NCBI GenBank assembly: GCA_013362295.1
Contig: JABFWJ010000024.1
Location: 1-11,770, forward strand
DNA length: 11,770 nt
Direction: 5' to 3'
From: Thermoleophilia bacterium
GTDB taxonomy: Bacteria > Actinomycetota > Thermoleophilia > Gaiellales > Gaiellaceae
Shown here piece by piece: positions 1 through 7,600 of the stretch. Below the pieces are notes generated by a model that saw only the letters and a list, made by a program, of their open reading frames with translations, had not been told where the DNA came from and did no database searches. Position 1 is the first letter of the stretch. Every line of letters begins with the position of its first letter. The position numbers and the translations under genes were made by a program.

Positions 1-340
1 CGGTGCCGTCGAGCACCTTGGTGGAAAGGTCGCGGATAGAGGCGAGCTTGTTCGCCGACAGGCCGGCGGCGCGGAGCTCCGCGTCAGAGACCGCGTTCAA
101 TGCCTCCGGCGTCAACCTCTCGCCGACCGCGCCGCGGAGACGCCCGTAGATCGCCTGTGCTGCACGGCCGGCGAGTTGTTGAAACACGATCGCCCGCACG
201 AGCGCCGCAAAGGGGCCGTCCGGGTCGCGCGGGCGGTGGCGGATCGGGCCGACGCGCGCGACGAGATCGGCGAGAACGGGATCGCGGGACGCGACCTCGT
301 CGATCGCCGCCCTCAGCGGCAGGGCCCCTACCGCCACCAT
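1..340 (-). CDS. DNA-3-methyladenine glycosylase II (AlkA-type), N-terminal part, cut by window edge
   Basis: The gene would remove alkylated bases such as 3-methyladenine from DNA as the first step of base excision repair. Only the first 113 residues are present; the rest lies beyond position 1. The visible part fits the HhH-GPD superfamily: a helix at about residues 42-66 (FAALVRAIVFQQLAGRAAQA) matches the family's conserved 'I..QQ.s..AA' segment. Residues about 87-110 (DAELRAAGLSANKLASIRDL) match the stretch leading into the helix-hairpin-helix, with the usual 'G.s..K...I..L'. The catalytic Asp and the end of the HhH are outside the window, so activity cannot be judged. The start is ATG at 340-338, inside the last codons of the aldo/keto reductase gene. 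The two genes overlap by 13 nt in different frames, so translational coupling is likely. A GTG at 337-335 is a possible alternative start. Family assignment is fairly sure; AlkA versus a close paralogue is less so. Confidence 0.8.
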   Translation of the reverse strand, partial: MVAVGALPLRAAIDEVASRDPVLADLVARVGPIRHRPRDPDGPFAALVRAIVFQQLAGRAAQAIYGRLRGAVGERLTPEALNAVSDAELRAAGLSANKLASIRDLSTKVLDGT

Positions 341-1167
341 TTGCGTTCGAGTGCGCGGTCCGTGCCTCCGGTGCGATCGAGCGCGTCGAGCTCTTCCAGG
401 TCCCGATCCGACAGCGTGAAGTCGAAGACCTGCGCGTTCTCTGCGATCCGCTCGCGGTGAGTCGACTTCGGGATCACAGGGATGTGACGCTCGATGCACC
501 AGCGAAGCAGCACCTGGGCGGGCGTGCGCCCGTGGCGTCGCGCGATCCGCCCGACGGTCTCGCTGCCGAGGTGGCGTCCGGTTCCGAGCGGGCTGTAGGC
601 CTCCAGCGCGACGCCAGCGCGCTGGCACGCCCTCAGGAGGGCCTTGCGATACTCGTACGAGCTGAACTGGACCTGGTTCACGACAGCCGGGACGGTCGCG
701 GTCCCGAGCAGCCGCTCCAGCTCGGCGACGCCGAAGTTGGAGATCCCGATCGATCGCGCGTAGCCGAGCTCCCGCGCCCGCTCCATCCCTGGCCACGCCC
801 ACGTCGGGCCGCCCTGCGGCCAGTGGATGATGTAGAGGTCGACGTAGTCCACCCCGAGCCGCTGCAGGCTGCGTTCGACCTCCGCCACCGGGTCCTTCCG
901 CGCCGGATAGAACTTGGTGGTGAGGAACACCTCGCCGCGCGGGACGCCGCTTTCGCGCAGTCCCTGCCCGACGCTCTCCTCGTTGCCGTACGCCTGGGCA
1001 GTATCGATGTGTCGATAGCCGAGCTCGAGGGCCCAGCGGACGGCGTTCACGCACTCAGGCCCGCTCGGCACCTGCCAGACGCCGAGCCCCAGCAGCGGGA
1101 TCCGTTTGCCGTCGGCAAGAACGCGCGCTCTTCCGTCTTCCGTGACCGCACCTGTCGACATCTGCAT
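328..1167 (-). CDS. aldo/keto reductase (2,5-diketo-D-gluconate reductase-like)
   Basis: A cytosolic NADPH-dependent carbonyl reductase of the AKR superfamily; the natural substrate cannot be told from sequence. Counting from the chosen start (279 aa, normal family length), the catalytic tetrad is complete: Asp55 and Tyr60 in HIDTAQAYGNE, Lys85 in LTTKFYP, His115 in YIIHWPQGG. The (alpha/beta)8 barrel continues with SIGISNF, NQVQFS and EAYSPLGTG. The C-terminal cofactor site is IPKSTHRERIAEN (K234, S235, R240, N244), the usual NADPH-phosphate signature. The family's common NQVEYHP reads NQVQFSSYEY here, a small departure near the substrate pocket. I chose ATG 1167 because GAGG lies 5 nt upstream (1173-1176). 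ATG 1161 is a poorer alternative, and extension to 1194 has no such signal. It is the first gene of a two-gene minus-strand unit with the DNA glycosylase. Confidence 0.9.
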   Translation of the reverse strand: MQMSTGAVTEDGRARVLADGKRIPLLGLGVWQVPSGPECVNAVRWALELGYRHIDTAQAYGNEESVGQGLRESGVPRGEVFLTTKFYPARKDPVAEVERSLQRLGVDYVDLYIIHWPQGGPTWAWPGMERARELGYARSIGISNFGVAELERLLGTATVPAVVNQVQFSSYEYRKALLRACQRAGVALEAYSPLGTGRHLGSETVGRIARRHGRTPAQVLLRWCIERHIPVIPKSTHRERIAENAQVFDFTLSDRDLEELDALDRTGGTDRALERKWWR

Positions 1168-1172
1168 CGCGT

Positions 1173-1176
1173 CCTC
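1173..1176 (-). promoter_or_regulatory. ribosome binding site of the aldo/keto reductase
   Basis: Reading the minus strand, GAGG stands 5 nt before ATG 1167. This is the best Shine-Dalgarno match around the possible starts and decides the start codon against the longer frame from 1194. Confidence 0.5.
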
Positions 1177-1328
1177 GAGCCTTCGAAACGTCACAGGCGC
1201 CCGGCTTGTTCCGCGAAAATCCGCGGCGCGTTCGCGATCTCGACACCGCGCATTTGCGGCGGAATAACCACTCGGATCGAGACGTTTGAGCAGTCAAGTA
1301 ACCGGAGGCTCCTACTAACTGAGCCCAC

Positions 1329-1335
1329 AGGGGGG
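1329..1335 (+). promoter_or_regulatory. ribosome binding site of the luciferase-like gene
   Basis: AGGGGGG ends 5 nt before ATG 1341. It resembles AGGAGG and supports this start; the protein also begins as family members do, directly with the first beta strand. Confidence 0.5.
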
Positions 1336-1340
1336 CCCGA

Positions 1341-2411
1341 ATGCCGACACTCGAATTTGGTCTCGACACGTTCCTACCGGTGACGGTCGACGAGGCCGGG
1401 CTGCCGATCGGCGGCGACCAGGTGATCAGGAACGCCGTCGAGGAGGCAGTGCTCGCCGAGGCGGTCGGCATCGACTCCTTCAACATCGGCGAGCACTACC
1501 GCACCGAATTCATGGACTCTGCCGGCCACGTGGTCCTCGCCGCGATCGCCGGCCGGACGGAACGGATTCGGCTCGGCACTGCCGTCACAGTCCTCAGCAC
1601 GCAGGACCCCGTTCGGCTGTACACCGACTTCGCCACCCTCGATGCCGTGTCGAACGGCCGTGCGCAGCTGATCGTCGGCCGCGGCTCGCTCATCGACTCC
1701 TTCCCGCTCTTCGGCTTCGACCTCGCCGACTACGAGGAGCTGTTCGAGGAGAAGCTCGACCTGCTCGTTCGCCTGCTCCGTCAGCAGCCCGTGACCTGGT
1801 CGGGGAACTTCCGGTCCCCCCTCATGGACCAATTCGTCAGCCCGCCGATCCCCGCAGGGCACATCCCGACCTGGGTCGGCGTCGGCGGCAGCCCGCAATC
1901 GGTCATCCGTGCCGCCCGCTTCGGCTTGCCGCTGATGCTGGCGATCATCGGCGGAAGGCCCGAGCGCTTCGCGCCGTACGTCGAGCTGTACAAGCGCGCC
2001 CTCCAGCAGCACGGACAGTCGGAGCTGCCGATCGGGCTGCACTCGCTCGGGTTCGTCGCCGAGACGGACGACGAGGCGCTGAAGATCCAGTGGCCTTATT
2101 ACAAGGAGCAGTTCGAGTGGGCGGCGCGTGAGCGCGGCTGGCGGCCGCCGACCTACGGGCAGTTCCTCGCAGAGGTCGACCACGGCTCGATGTACGTCGG
2201 CTCGCCCGAGACCGTCGCGCAGCGCATCGCGGCCGTCATGCGCACGCTCAGCCTCAGTCGGTTCGACCTGCACTACGCCATCGGGCGCATTCCGCACGAC
2301 CGGCGAATGGCCACGGTCGAGCTATACGGGCGGGAGGTCATCCCCCGTGTCCGCGAACTGCTCACTGCAGCTCCGGAACCAGACGACGCCGCCGCCGTAG
2401 TCGGGACGTGA
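1341..2411 (+). CDS. LLM-class flavin-dependent oxidoreductase (luciferase-like monooxygenase)
   Basis: A 356-residue bacterial-luciferase-like TIM-barrel enzyme, which would use reduced FMN or F420 to oxidise or reduce a small molecule; the substrate is unknown. The sequence fits the group I know as 'probable oxidoreductase, LLM family' (TIGR03858-like). Its motifs are NIGEHYR (48-54), AAIAGRTERIRLGTAVTVLS (67-86) followed by DPVR, then GRGSLIDSFPLFGFDL (113-128). LFEEKLDLL is followed by VTWSG, and the glycine-rich WVGVGGSPQSVIRAARFG (178-195) is followed by LAIIGG. The C-terminal third has the usual GSPETVAQRIA (about residues 282-292). The full length is present with no break. The stop overlaps the start of the next gene, an F420-NADP-oxidoreductase-like protein, so the two are probably translated together and may form a redox pair. 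Whether the cofactor is FMN or F420 cannot be read from the sequence. Family call is firm; the specific role is open. Confidence 0.9.
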   Translation: MPTLEFGLDTFLPVTVDEAGLPIGGDQVIRNAVEEAVLAEAVGIDSFNIGEHYRTEFMDSAGHVVLAAIAGRTERIRLGTAVTVLSTQDPVRLYTDFATLDAVSNGRAQLIVGRGSLIDSFPLFGFDLADYEELFEEKLDLLVRLLRQQPVTWSGNFRSPLMDQFVSPPIPAGHIPTWVGVGGSPQSVIRAARFGLPLMLAIIGGRPERFAPYVELYKRALQQHGQSELPIGLHSLGFVAETDDEALKIQWPYYKEQFEWAARERGWRPPTYGQFLAEVDHGSMYVGSPETVAQRIAAVMRTLSLSRFDLHYAIGRIPHDRRMATVELYGREVIPRVRELLTAAPEPDDAAAVVGT

Positions 2412-3103
2412 TGACGAGCGTCGCTTCCATCGAGCTCGCCGAGGGCGTCGCGAGCACGACCAGACCGGAGGTCGACGATCTGAGCCTCGGCATCGTGGGG
2501 GCGGGCAAGTTCGGCACGACGCTTGCCCGCGCCGCCGTCGCGGCCGGCTACGACGTCGCGATCTCGGGATCGGGCCCGGCCGGCGACATCGCGCTCACGA
2601 TCGACGTCCTCGCGGCGGGGACGCGCGCGGCGACGACCGACGAGGTCGTACGCCACGCCGACATCGTCGTCCTCGCAGTCCCCACACACCGCTTCCGCGA
2701 GCTCGGTTCCGATCTCTTCGCGGGCAAGATCCTGATCGACGCGACGAACTACTGGGAACCCGTCGACGGACACGATCCAGAGCTCACCGCCGCACCAGGC
2801 GGCACCAGCACGATCGTCCAGGAGCACTTTCCCTCCGCGCGCGTCGTCAAGAGCCTCAACCAGCTCGGCTATCACCAGCTCCAAGAACACCAGCGGCCGA
2901 AGGGAGCACCCGACCGCATCGCAATCGGCGCGGCGGGCGACGACCACCTCGCCGTCAGGCAGGTCATGCGACTCCTCGACCGGCTCGGGTTCGACCCGGT
3001 CGACGCCGGTCCGTTGAACAACGGCCTCCCCCTGGAGCCCGACGGCTCACCGATCGCCACCACCTACAGCGCAGACGAACTCTCGAAGCTCGTCACACGC
3101 TGA
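2408..3103 (+). CDS. NAD(P)-binding protein, coenzyme F420-dependent NADP oxidoreductase-like
   Basis: A 231-residue Rossmann protein related to F420:NADP oxidoreductases, which move hydride between F420 and NADP. The dinucleotide-binding loop GIVGAGKFG (28-36) has all three glycines. Next come an ISGSGPAG segment after the second strand (52-59), ADIVVLAVP (84-92), ILIDATNYW (108-116), ARVVKSLNQLGYH (144-156) and a late GAAGDDHLAVRQVMRLLDRLG (174-194). Classical F420:NADP oxidoreductases carry Ser-Arg after strand two to hold the NADP phosphate. Here it is Gly-Ser-Gly, so NADP preference and true F420 use are doubtful. The NYW(x)PVDG and VKSLNQLGYH features match a sub-family often labelled only 'NADP oxidoreductase coenzyme F420-dependent'. 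Start is GTG 2408 (4-nt overlap with the upstream stop) or ATG 2411 (1-nt overlap); both imply coupling to the luciferase-like gene. The first ~25 residues before the Rossmann fold are a poorly conserved-looking extension. Confidence 0.82.
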   Translation: MMTSVASIELAEGVASTTRPEVDDLSLGIVGAGKFGTTLARAAVAAGYDVAISGSGPAGDIALTIDVLAAGTRAATTDEVVRHADIVVLAVPTHRFRELGSDLFAGKILIDATNYWEPVDGHDPELTAAPGGTSTIVQEHFPSARVVKSLNQLGYHQLQEHQRPKGAPDRIAIGAAGDDHLAVRQVMRLLDRLGFDPVDAGPLNNGLPLEPDGSPIATTYSADELSKLVTR

Positions 3104-3121
3104 GCTGTTCGGGATGCCTGC

Positions 3122-3133
3122 GATACTGGCGCC
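3122..3133 (+). promoter_or_regulatory. possible -10 box and leaderless start of the gene at 3134
   Basis: GATACT (3122-3127) matches TATAAT at four of six positions and ends 6 nt before ATG 3134, so the expected transcription start falls on or next to the A of ATG. There is no Shine-Dalgarno sequence before this ATG, which agrees with a leaderless message. No -35 element is recognisable, and read-through from the gene ending at 3103 is equally possible. Confidence 0.35.
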
Positions 3134-3568
3134 ATGGCCACGAGAGCAGACTTCACCGACGAGGAATGGAAGACGATCCAAGGCGGAGTCATCGGCGCAG
3201 GCACGTTCGTGGCGCTGGTCGACCGAAGCCTCTTCGACAGCTTCAAAGAGGCGAACGCGCTCGCACACCATCTGCGAGACGCGCACGAGCACAGCGACAG
3301 CGTCCTCGTCCGCGACCTCGCAGGCGGTCACGAACGCCCCTTCGGGATCACGGCATCGCCGGAGGAGGTCGAGCGCAGTACCGTCGCGACACTCGAGCAG
3401 GCCGAAGCCATACTCAGAGCAAAGACGCCCGAGGAGCTGGCCGCGTACCGGCAGTTCGTGCTCGAGGTGGCGGGATCGGTCGCCGAAGCAGCAAAGGGGG
3501 TCTCGCCGCAGGAGAACACGGCACTCGAGCGTATCCGTGCCGCGCTCGGCGCCGAGGACGCGACCTAG
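3134..3568 (+). CDS. conserved-looking hypothetical protein, 144 aa
   Basis: Function not recognised. The product is small, acidic and predicted soluble: no signal peptide, no membrane segment, no cysteines. It opens with FTDEEWKTIQGGVIGAGTFV (residues 7-26), a short helix then a glycine/small-residue helix. A long helical part follows, with ASPEEVERSTVATLEQAEAI (73-92) and PEELAAYRQFVLEVAGSVAE (99-118). It ends in NTALERIRAALG (129-140). The layout 'F(s/t)DEEW..l...p..ag..v' with a final 'L..IR.ALG' resembles small actinobacterial proteins I have seen annotated only as hypothetical. An all-helical fold like TerB is a guess. Start ATG 3134 is the only sensible one. It lies 30 nt after the F420-oxidoreductase-like gene on the same strand, so it may be in that unit, though a promoter-like box sits between. 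A hairpin follows its stop codon. Confidence 0.75.
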   Translation: MATRADFTDEEWKTIQGGVIGAGTFVALVDRSLFDSFKEANALAHHLRDAHEHSDSVLVRDLAGGHERPFGITASPEEVERSTVATLEQAEAILRAKTPEELAAYRQFVLEVAGSVAEAAKGVSPQENTALERIRAALGAEDAT

Positions 3569-3570
3569 CT

Positions 3571-3598
3571 GCGCATCCTGGCCTTGTCGGCGATGCGC
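3571..3598 (+). terminator. hairpin after the stop of the hypothetical gene, probable terminator
   Basis: Two nucleotides after the TAG stop, GCGCATC (3571-3577) pairs perfectly with GATGCGC (3592-3598). Inside, GCC (3581-3583) can pair with GGC (3589-3591) around a TTGTC loop, leaving a CTG bulge. This is a 10-bp interrupted GC-rich stem. There is no T-run after it, as is common for terminators in GC-rich actinobacteria. It would close the plus-strand unit that faces fabI. Confidence 0.45.
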
Positions 3599-3737
3599 CG
3601 CGGACACTCGAACTGATGCAGCCTGCGCTGGACGACGTGATTCAAACAATCCGCCGCAACCGGGCGAAGGCGCGTGCCGCCGCGACGCATGACATCACCG
3701 GGACCGGGGTTGAGGCAATCACGCCCAGACAATGAGC

Positions 3738-3790
3738 GTCCAACCCGCTCTCAGCCGCTCAGACACGGCTTGGACAAACCGCTCGAGCGG
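3738..3790. repeat. cluster of short inverted repeats in the convergent spacer
   Basis: Three elements lie together beyond the stop of fabI. GTCCAA (3738-3743) pairs with TTGGAC (3770-3775). Nested inside, GCCG (3754-3757) pairs with CGGC (3766-3769). A perfect 12-bp palindrome CCGCTCGAGCGG sits at 3779-3790. On the minus strand they could form the 3' end of the fabI transcript. The rest of the 248-bp spacer (3569-3816) shows no convincing gene; a 39-codon frame from ATG 3616 to 3735 has no ribosome binding site or recognisable content. Confidence 0.3.
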
Positions 3791-3816
3791 ACGCGCCAGA
3801 GCCTCGCCGCGCTCCT

Positions 3817-4587
3817 CTACATACCCATCGCGTGATAGCCGGCGTCGACGTAGAGCGTCGTGCCGGTGACGTTCTTGGCGTCGTCGCTCAACAGGTAGGC
3901 CGCGCCCGCCGCGACGTCGTCGGCGCCGATGTGACGATGGAGCGGCGCCCGCTCTTCAACGATCGACTCCATCGTCGGGAAGCCCGCGATCGAGCGCGCG
4001 GCGAGCGTGCGCACCGGGCCGGCCGAGACCGCGTTCACGCGGATGTTCTTCTCCCCGAGATCCCACGCGAGGTACTGGACCGCCGAGTCGAGCGTCGCCT
4101 TGGCGACGCCCATCACGTTGTAGTGCGGCACCGCACGCTCGCCGCCGAGGTAGGTCATCGTCACGATCGAGCCACCGCCGGCCGCGGCCAGTAGTGGCTC
4201 CGCGGCGCGCGCGGTCGCGACGAGCGAGTACGCGCTCACGTCGAGCGCCATCCAAAACCGGTCGCGCGGCGTATCCGTGAAGCGCCCTTCCAGATCCTCC
4301 GCCGCGGCGAAGGCGACCGAATGCACCAGGATGTCCAGCTTCCCGTCGAACACGCCTGACACCTCGCCGAAGACTCGCTCGATCGCGGCGTCGTCCCGGA
4401 CGTCGAGCTCGGTCACGAGCGGGCTGGAGACCGACTCGGCGAGTTCGCGGACGCCCTTCTCGATGCGCTCGCCCTGGAAGGTGAACGCGAGTTGCGCGCC
4501 GCCGTCGGAGAGGCGTTTGGCGATCGCCCAGGCGATCGAGCGCTTGTTCGCGACCCCGAGGACCAGGGCGTTCTTCCCCTCGAACAC
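3817..4587 (-). CDS. fabI: enoyl-[acyl-carrier-protein] reductase (NADH), FabI
   Basis: Catalyses the last step of each elongation round in type II fatty acid synthesis, reducing enoyl-ACP with NADH. It is a cytosolic SDR-fold enzyme. From GTG 4587 the protein has 256 residues, the family's normal length, and its active-site numbering even matches E. coli FabI: Tyr146, Tyr156 and Lys163 (YNVMGVAK, Tyr-x6-Lys). The N-terminal cofactor loop is the FabI form GVANKRSIAWAIA (11-23). VHSVAFA (88-94) forms the nicotinamide/triclosan wall. SAGPVRTLAARSI (188-200) begins the flexible substrate loop, and VTGTTLYVDAGYHAMGM closes the protein. Ala92 stands where E. coli has Gly93, as in Bacillus and Staphylococcus FabI, so this is the Bacillus-like type. 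No other fatty acid genes are adjacent. It diverges from a subtilase gene across 40 bp, and a TAAACT box 7 nt before GTG suggests a leaderless transcript. An in-frame extension upstream of 4587 would run into the subtilase and is not credible. Confidence 0.93.
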   Translation of the reverse strand: MFEGKNALVLGVANKRSIAWAIAKRLSDGGAQLAFTFQGERIEKGVRELAESVSSPLVTELDVRDDAAIERVFGEVSGVFDGKLDILVHSVAFAAAEDLEGRFTDTPRDRFWMALDVSAYSLVATARAAEPLLAAAGGGSIVTMTYLGGERAVPHYNVMGVAKATLDSAVQYLAWDLGEKNIRVNAVSAGPVRTLAARSIAGFPTMESIVEERAPLHRHIGADDVAAGAAYLLSDDAKNVTGTTLYVDAGYHAMGM

Positions 4588-4594
4588 GGGGGCG

Positions 4595-4600
4595 AGTTTA
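4595..4600 (-). promoter_or_regulatory. -10 box for fabI, leaderless
   Basis: On the minus strand TAAACT fits TAnnnT and ends 7 nt before GTG 4587, so transcription would begin at or within a base of the start codon. No Shine-Dalgarno sequence is present in the intervening CGCCCCC. No good -35 box is seen. The site lies 13 bp from the matching box of the opposing subtilase gene. Confidence 0.5.
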
Positions 4601-4613
4601 GGCCGGGATCGGG

Positions 4614-4619
4614 TACTGT
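4614..4619 (+). promoter_or_regulatory. -10 box for the subtilase, leaderless or nearly so
   Basis: TACTGT fits TAnnnT and ends 8 nt before TTG 4628, placing the transcription start on or next to the start codon. The GCGGGACC between them is not a convincing ribosome binding site. This supports TTG 4628 as the start, as does the signal peptide that begins exactly there. Confidence 0.45.
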
Positions 4620-4627
4620 GCGGGACC

Positions 4628-7600
4628 TTGCGTCGCCCCCTGTTGCTCTCGGCGGTGATCGGGCTCGTGGCGGCGACCTCTGCGTCGGCCGCCCTCACCC
4701 CGATTCGTCGTGACGCGCGTGAGGGTGAGGGTGCGCTGCCGCGCGTCCGAGCCGGCACATTGCACATCCCCGTGCCGGCACAGCGCGGTTGGACGCGCGT
4801 GATCGTCCGGCTCGGCGCGCCGCCGCTGGCCGCGTGGAGCTCGGATCGGACGCTCGCGTCGGCCTCGCGCGCCCAGGCGCTCGACGTCACGAGCGCGAGC
4901 TCGAGGGCTTATCTCGCGAAGCTCGCACAGCTGCAGCGCAGCGCCGCGGCTCAGGTGCGTGCCGCCGTCCCCGCCGCAGAGGTCCAGAGCCGTTTCTCGA
5001 TCCTGCTCGACGGGCTCACGGTTCGGCTGCCGGCGAGATCGCTGCCGAAGCTGCTCGGCGTCCGGGCGGTGACGAAGGTCTACCCGAGCCTCTCGTACTC
5101 CACGACGTTGGACCGCGGGCCGTCGGTGATCAACGCACCCGCACTGGAGACGGCCACCGGCGACGAGGGCCAGGGGATCAAGATCGGCGTCGTCGACACC
5201 GGCGTGGATGCCAAGAACCCGTTTCTGAATCCCGCCGGTTTCGCGTACCCGCCGGGCTTCCCGCGCGGCGACAAGAAGCTGACGACGCCCAAGGTGATCG
5301 TCGCCCGCGTCTTCCCCGGTCCCATCCGCGACCGGAACAGCAACAAGGCGTTCGACCGGACAGAGCCGCACGGGACGCACGTCTCGGGAATCGCGGCGGG
5401 CGACGCAGGAACGACGGCGCCGAAGGGACCGGACCACCCCGCGACCGCGAACCTCTCGGGTGTCGCACCGAGGGCGTGGATCGGCAACTACCGGGTCTTC
5501 ACCGTGCCGACGCCGCTCGGACACCAGGCGAACACGCCGGAGATCGTGCACGCGTTCGAGTCGGCGGTCGCGGACGGAATGAACGTCATCAACTTCTCGG
5601 GCGGCGGCCCCCAGACCGATCCGGCGAACGACGCGATGTACGAGACGATTCGCAATGTCGCGCGGGCAGGCGTCGTCCCGGTGATCGCCGCCGGCAACGA
5701 TCGCGAGGACTTCGGCCTCGGGACGACGGGCTCGCCCGGGACCGCTCCCGACGCGATCTCGGTCGCTGCCACCTCGAACAACCACGTGTTCGCGCCGGCC
5801 CTGGGCGTCGTGAACGGCCCGCCGTCGCTCGGCGCGGTGCCGTTGCAGAGCGCCGGGGGCGCGAAGCTCCCCGGGGCCTGGTCGACGCTCGACCAGACGA
5901 TCGTCGACGTCACCTCGGTGCTCGGGACGGACGGCAAGCCCGTCGAGTCGCACCTCTGCGGCTCGGCGACGGCGCCGAACACGACGCTCGGCACGCTGCC
6001 CAGGAACGCGGTGAAGGGCAAGATCCTGCTCGCAGACCGCGGCACCTGCACGTTCATCTCCAAGGCTCTGCGGGCCGCCCGCGGCGGCGCGATCGGCCTG
6101 ATCCTGATCGACAACCGGTTCGGCGAGGCGAACCCGATCCCGATCCGGCTCCCGATCGCCGGCGGCATGATCTCCGACCTGGACGGCCAGCAGCTGCGCG
6201 CCTACCTCGCGGCGCACGGCGGCCAGGCCGCGATCCGCGTGTCGAACGGGATCCAGGAGATCTCGACGAACCGCGGCGGGGTGATCACCAGCTTCTCGTC
6301 GGCCGGCCCGACCGACTTCGGCCACATGCTGAAGCCGGACGTCTCCGCACCGGGGCTCGACGTGCTCTCCTCGACACCGCCGGCGACGACCGGGTCGACG
6401 TTCGCCGTCTTCGCGGGCACGTCGATGGCGACTCCCCACATCGCCGGCGCCGCTGCGCTGCTCCTGGAGCGCCACCCGAGCTGGACGCCGTACAACGTGA
6501 AGTCGGCGCTCATGTCGACGGCCGGCCCCGCCTGGGGCGACACGGCGCGCACGCAGGAGGCACCCGTGCTGCTCGAGGGTGCCGGGCTCGCCAACGCGAT
6601 GGCGGCGGACGACCCGAAGATCTTGACCGACCCGCAGTCGCTCTCGTTCCAGCGGCTCAACATCGCGACGGGAGCGCAACGCTCGTCGATGCTGCTCACG
6701 GTCTCCGACACAGGTGACGGCGGCGGCGACTGGTCGGTCGGGGTCGCTCCGCAGTCGCAGACGTCCGGCGTCGAGATCGACGTCCCCGGCACGATCCACG
6801 TGCCGCCGGGCGGCGACGTCGCGCTTCCGGTCACCGTCCGCGCGGCCATCGACGCGAACCTCGGCGAGAACTACGGCTTCATCGTCCTCCGGGGGAACAG
6901 CGTCGTGCGACGCGTTCCGTATGCATTCATCGTCGAGCGCCCTGCGCTCGCGAACGCGCCCGTCGTCCAGCTGAAGAAGCTGCAGACCGGGAACACGAGG
7001 TCCGGGACGAACCGCGTCTCGGTCTACTGCTGCCCCGCCGAGCCGTTCGGCCCGCCGCCGAACTACATCGGCGCGACGATGAACGAAGACGGCGCCGAGC
7101 ACATGTATTCGGTCGACATCAACGAGCCGATCGTGAACTTCGGCGTCTCGGTGCTCGCGACGTCGCCGGGCGCCCTCGTCGACCCGTTCGTGCTCGGCTC
7201 GAAGAACGAGAACGACGTGCAGGGCTATGCAGGCATCCCCACCGACGTGAACGCGCTCACGTTCGACGCGAACATCGACGTCGGCGCGGCGGGCGTGCAG
7301 TTCCCGCGCCTGCAGCGCTTCTACGTGTCGGTCGACTCGCGGGCCGACCCGTTCACGAACCGCTCGCAGAAGGGCGGCTACCTGCTGAACGCGTGGATCG
7401 ACGACCTGACGCCGCCGGCCGCGCGCATCTTGACGACGCGGGTGACCGCGGGGAGACCGCTGATCGTCGCGCAGGCGGTGGACTCCGGCGCCGGTGTCGA
7501 TCCGCTGTCGCTCGTCCTGAACTACAACAACGCCCTCGTCGGTGCGTCCGCGTATGACCCGTCGACCGGGCTGATCGTGATCGGGATCCCGTCCGCCGCG

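Larger units (their letters stand above)
1168..1340. promoter_or_regulatory. divergent intergenic spacer between aldo/keto reductase and luciferase-like gene
   Basis: These 173 bp separate two genes transcribed away from each other and must hold both promoters. The part from about 1255 to 1320 is less GC-rich than the flanking genes. It contains the small palindrome TTGA-GCAG-TCAA at 1286-1297, which could be an operator. AAACGTC at 1186-1192 is inverted as GACGTTT at 1281-1287, but arms of that length 88 bp apart can easily arise by chance. I could not find a -35/-10 pair with good spacing on either strand, so promoter positions are left open. No third gene is visible here. Confidence 0.4.

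Noticed and set aside
1186..1287. AAACGTC / GACGTTT inverted pair flanking the divergent spacer as operator half-sites
   Set aside because: Seven-base arms 88 bp apart are about as frequent as chance predicts for a spacer of this size.
100..1383. 427-codon plus-strand open frame across the glycosylase and aldo/keto reductase genes
   Set aside because: Arg/Pro-rich shadow of well-supported minus-strand genes; it also runs into the start of the luciferase-like gene.
3616..3735. Small open frame of 39 codons in the convergent spacer
   Set aside because: No ribosome binding site, no recognisable motif, and a frame of this length is expected by chance in such GC-rich DNA.
3599..3780. Possible tRNA or structured RNA in the convergent spacer
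   Set aside because: No T-loop GTTCRA with a matching acceptor and anticodon stem could be found; only short hairpins are visible.
4277..4627. In-frame N-terminal extension of the subtilase
   Set aside because: It lies antisense to fabI, is low-complexity Ser/Arg-rich, and would bury the signal peptide that begins at TTG 4628.
4588..4890. In-frame N-terminal extension of FabI up to an ATG at 4890
   Set aside because: It would cross the subtilase start and signal peptide; from GTG 4587 the residue numbering already matches E. coli FabI.
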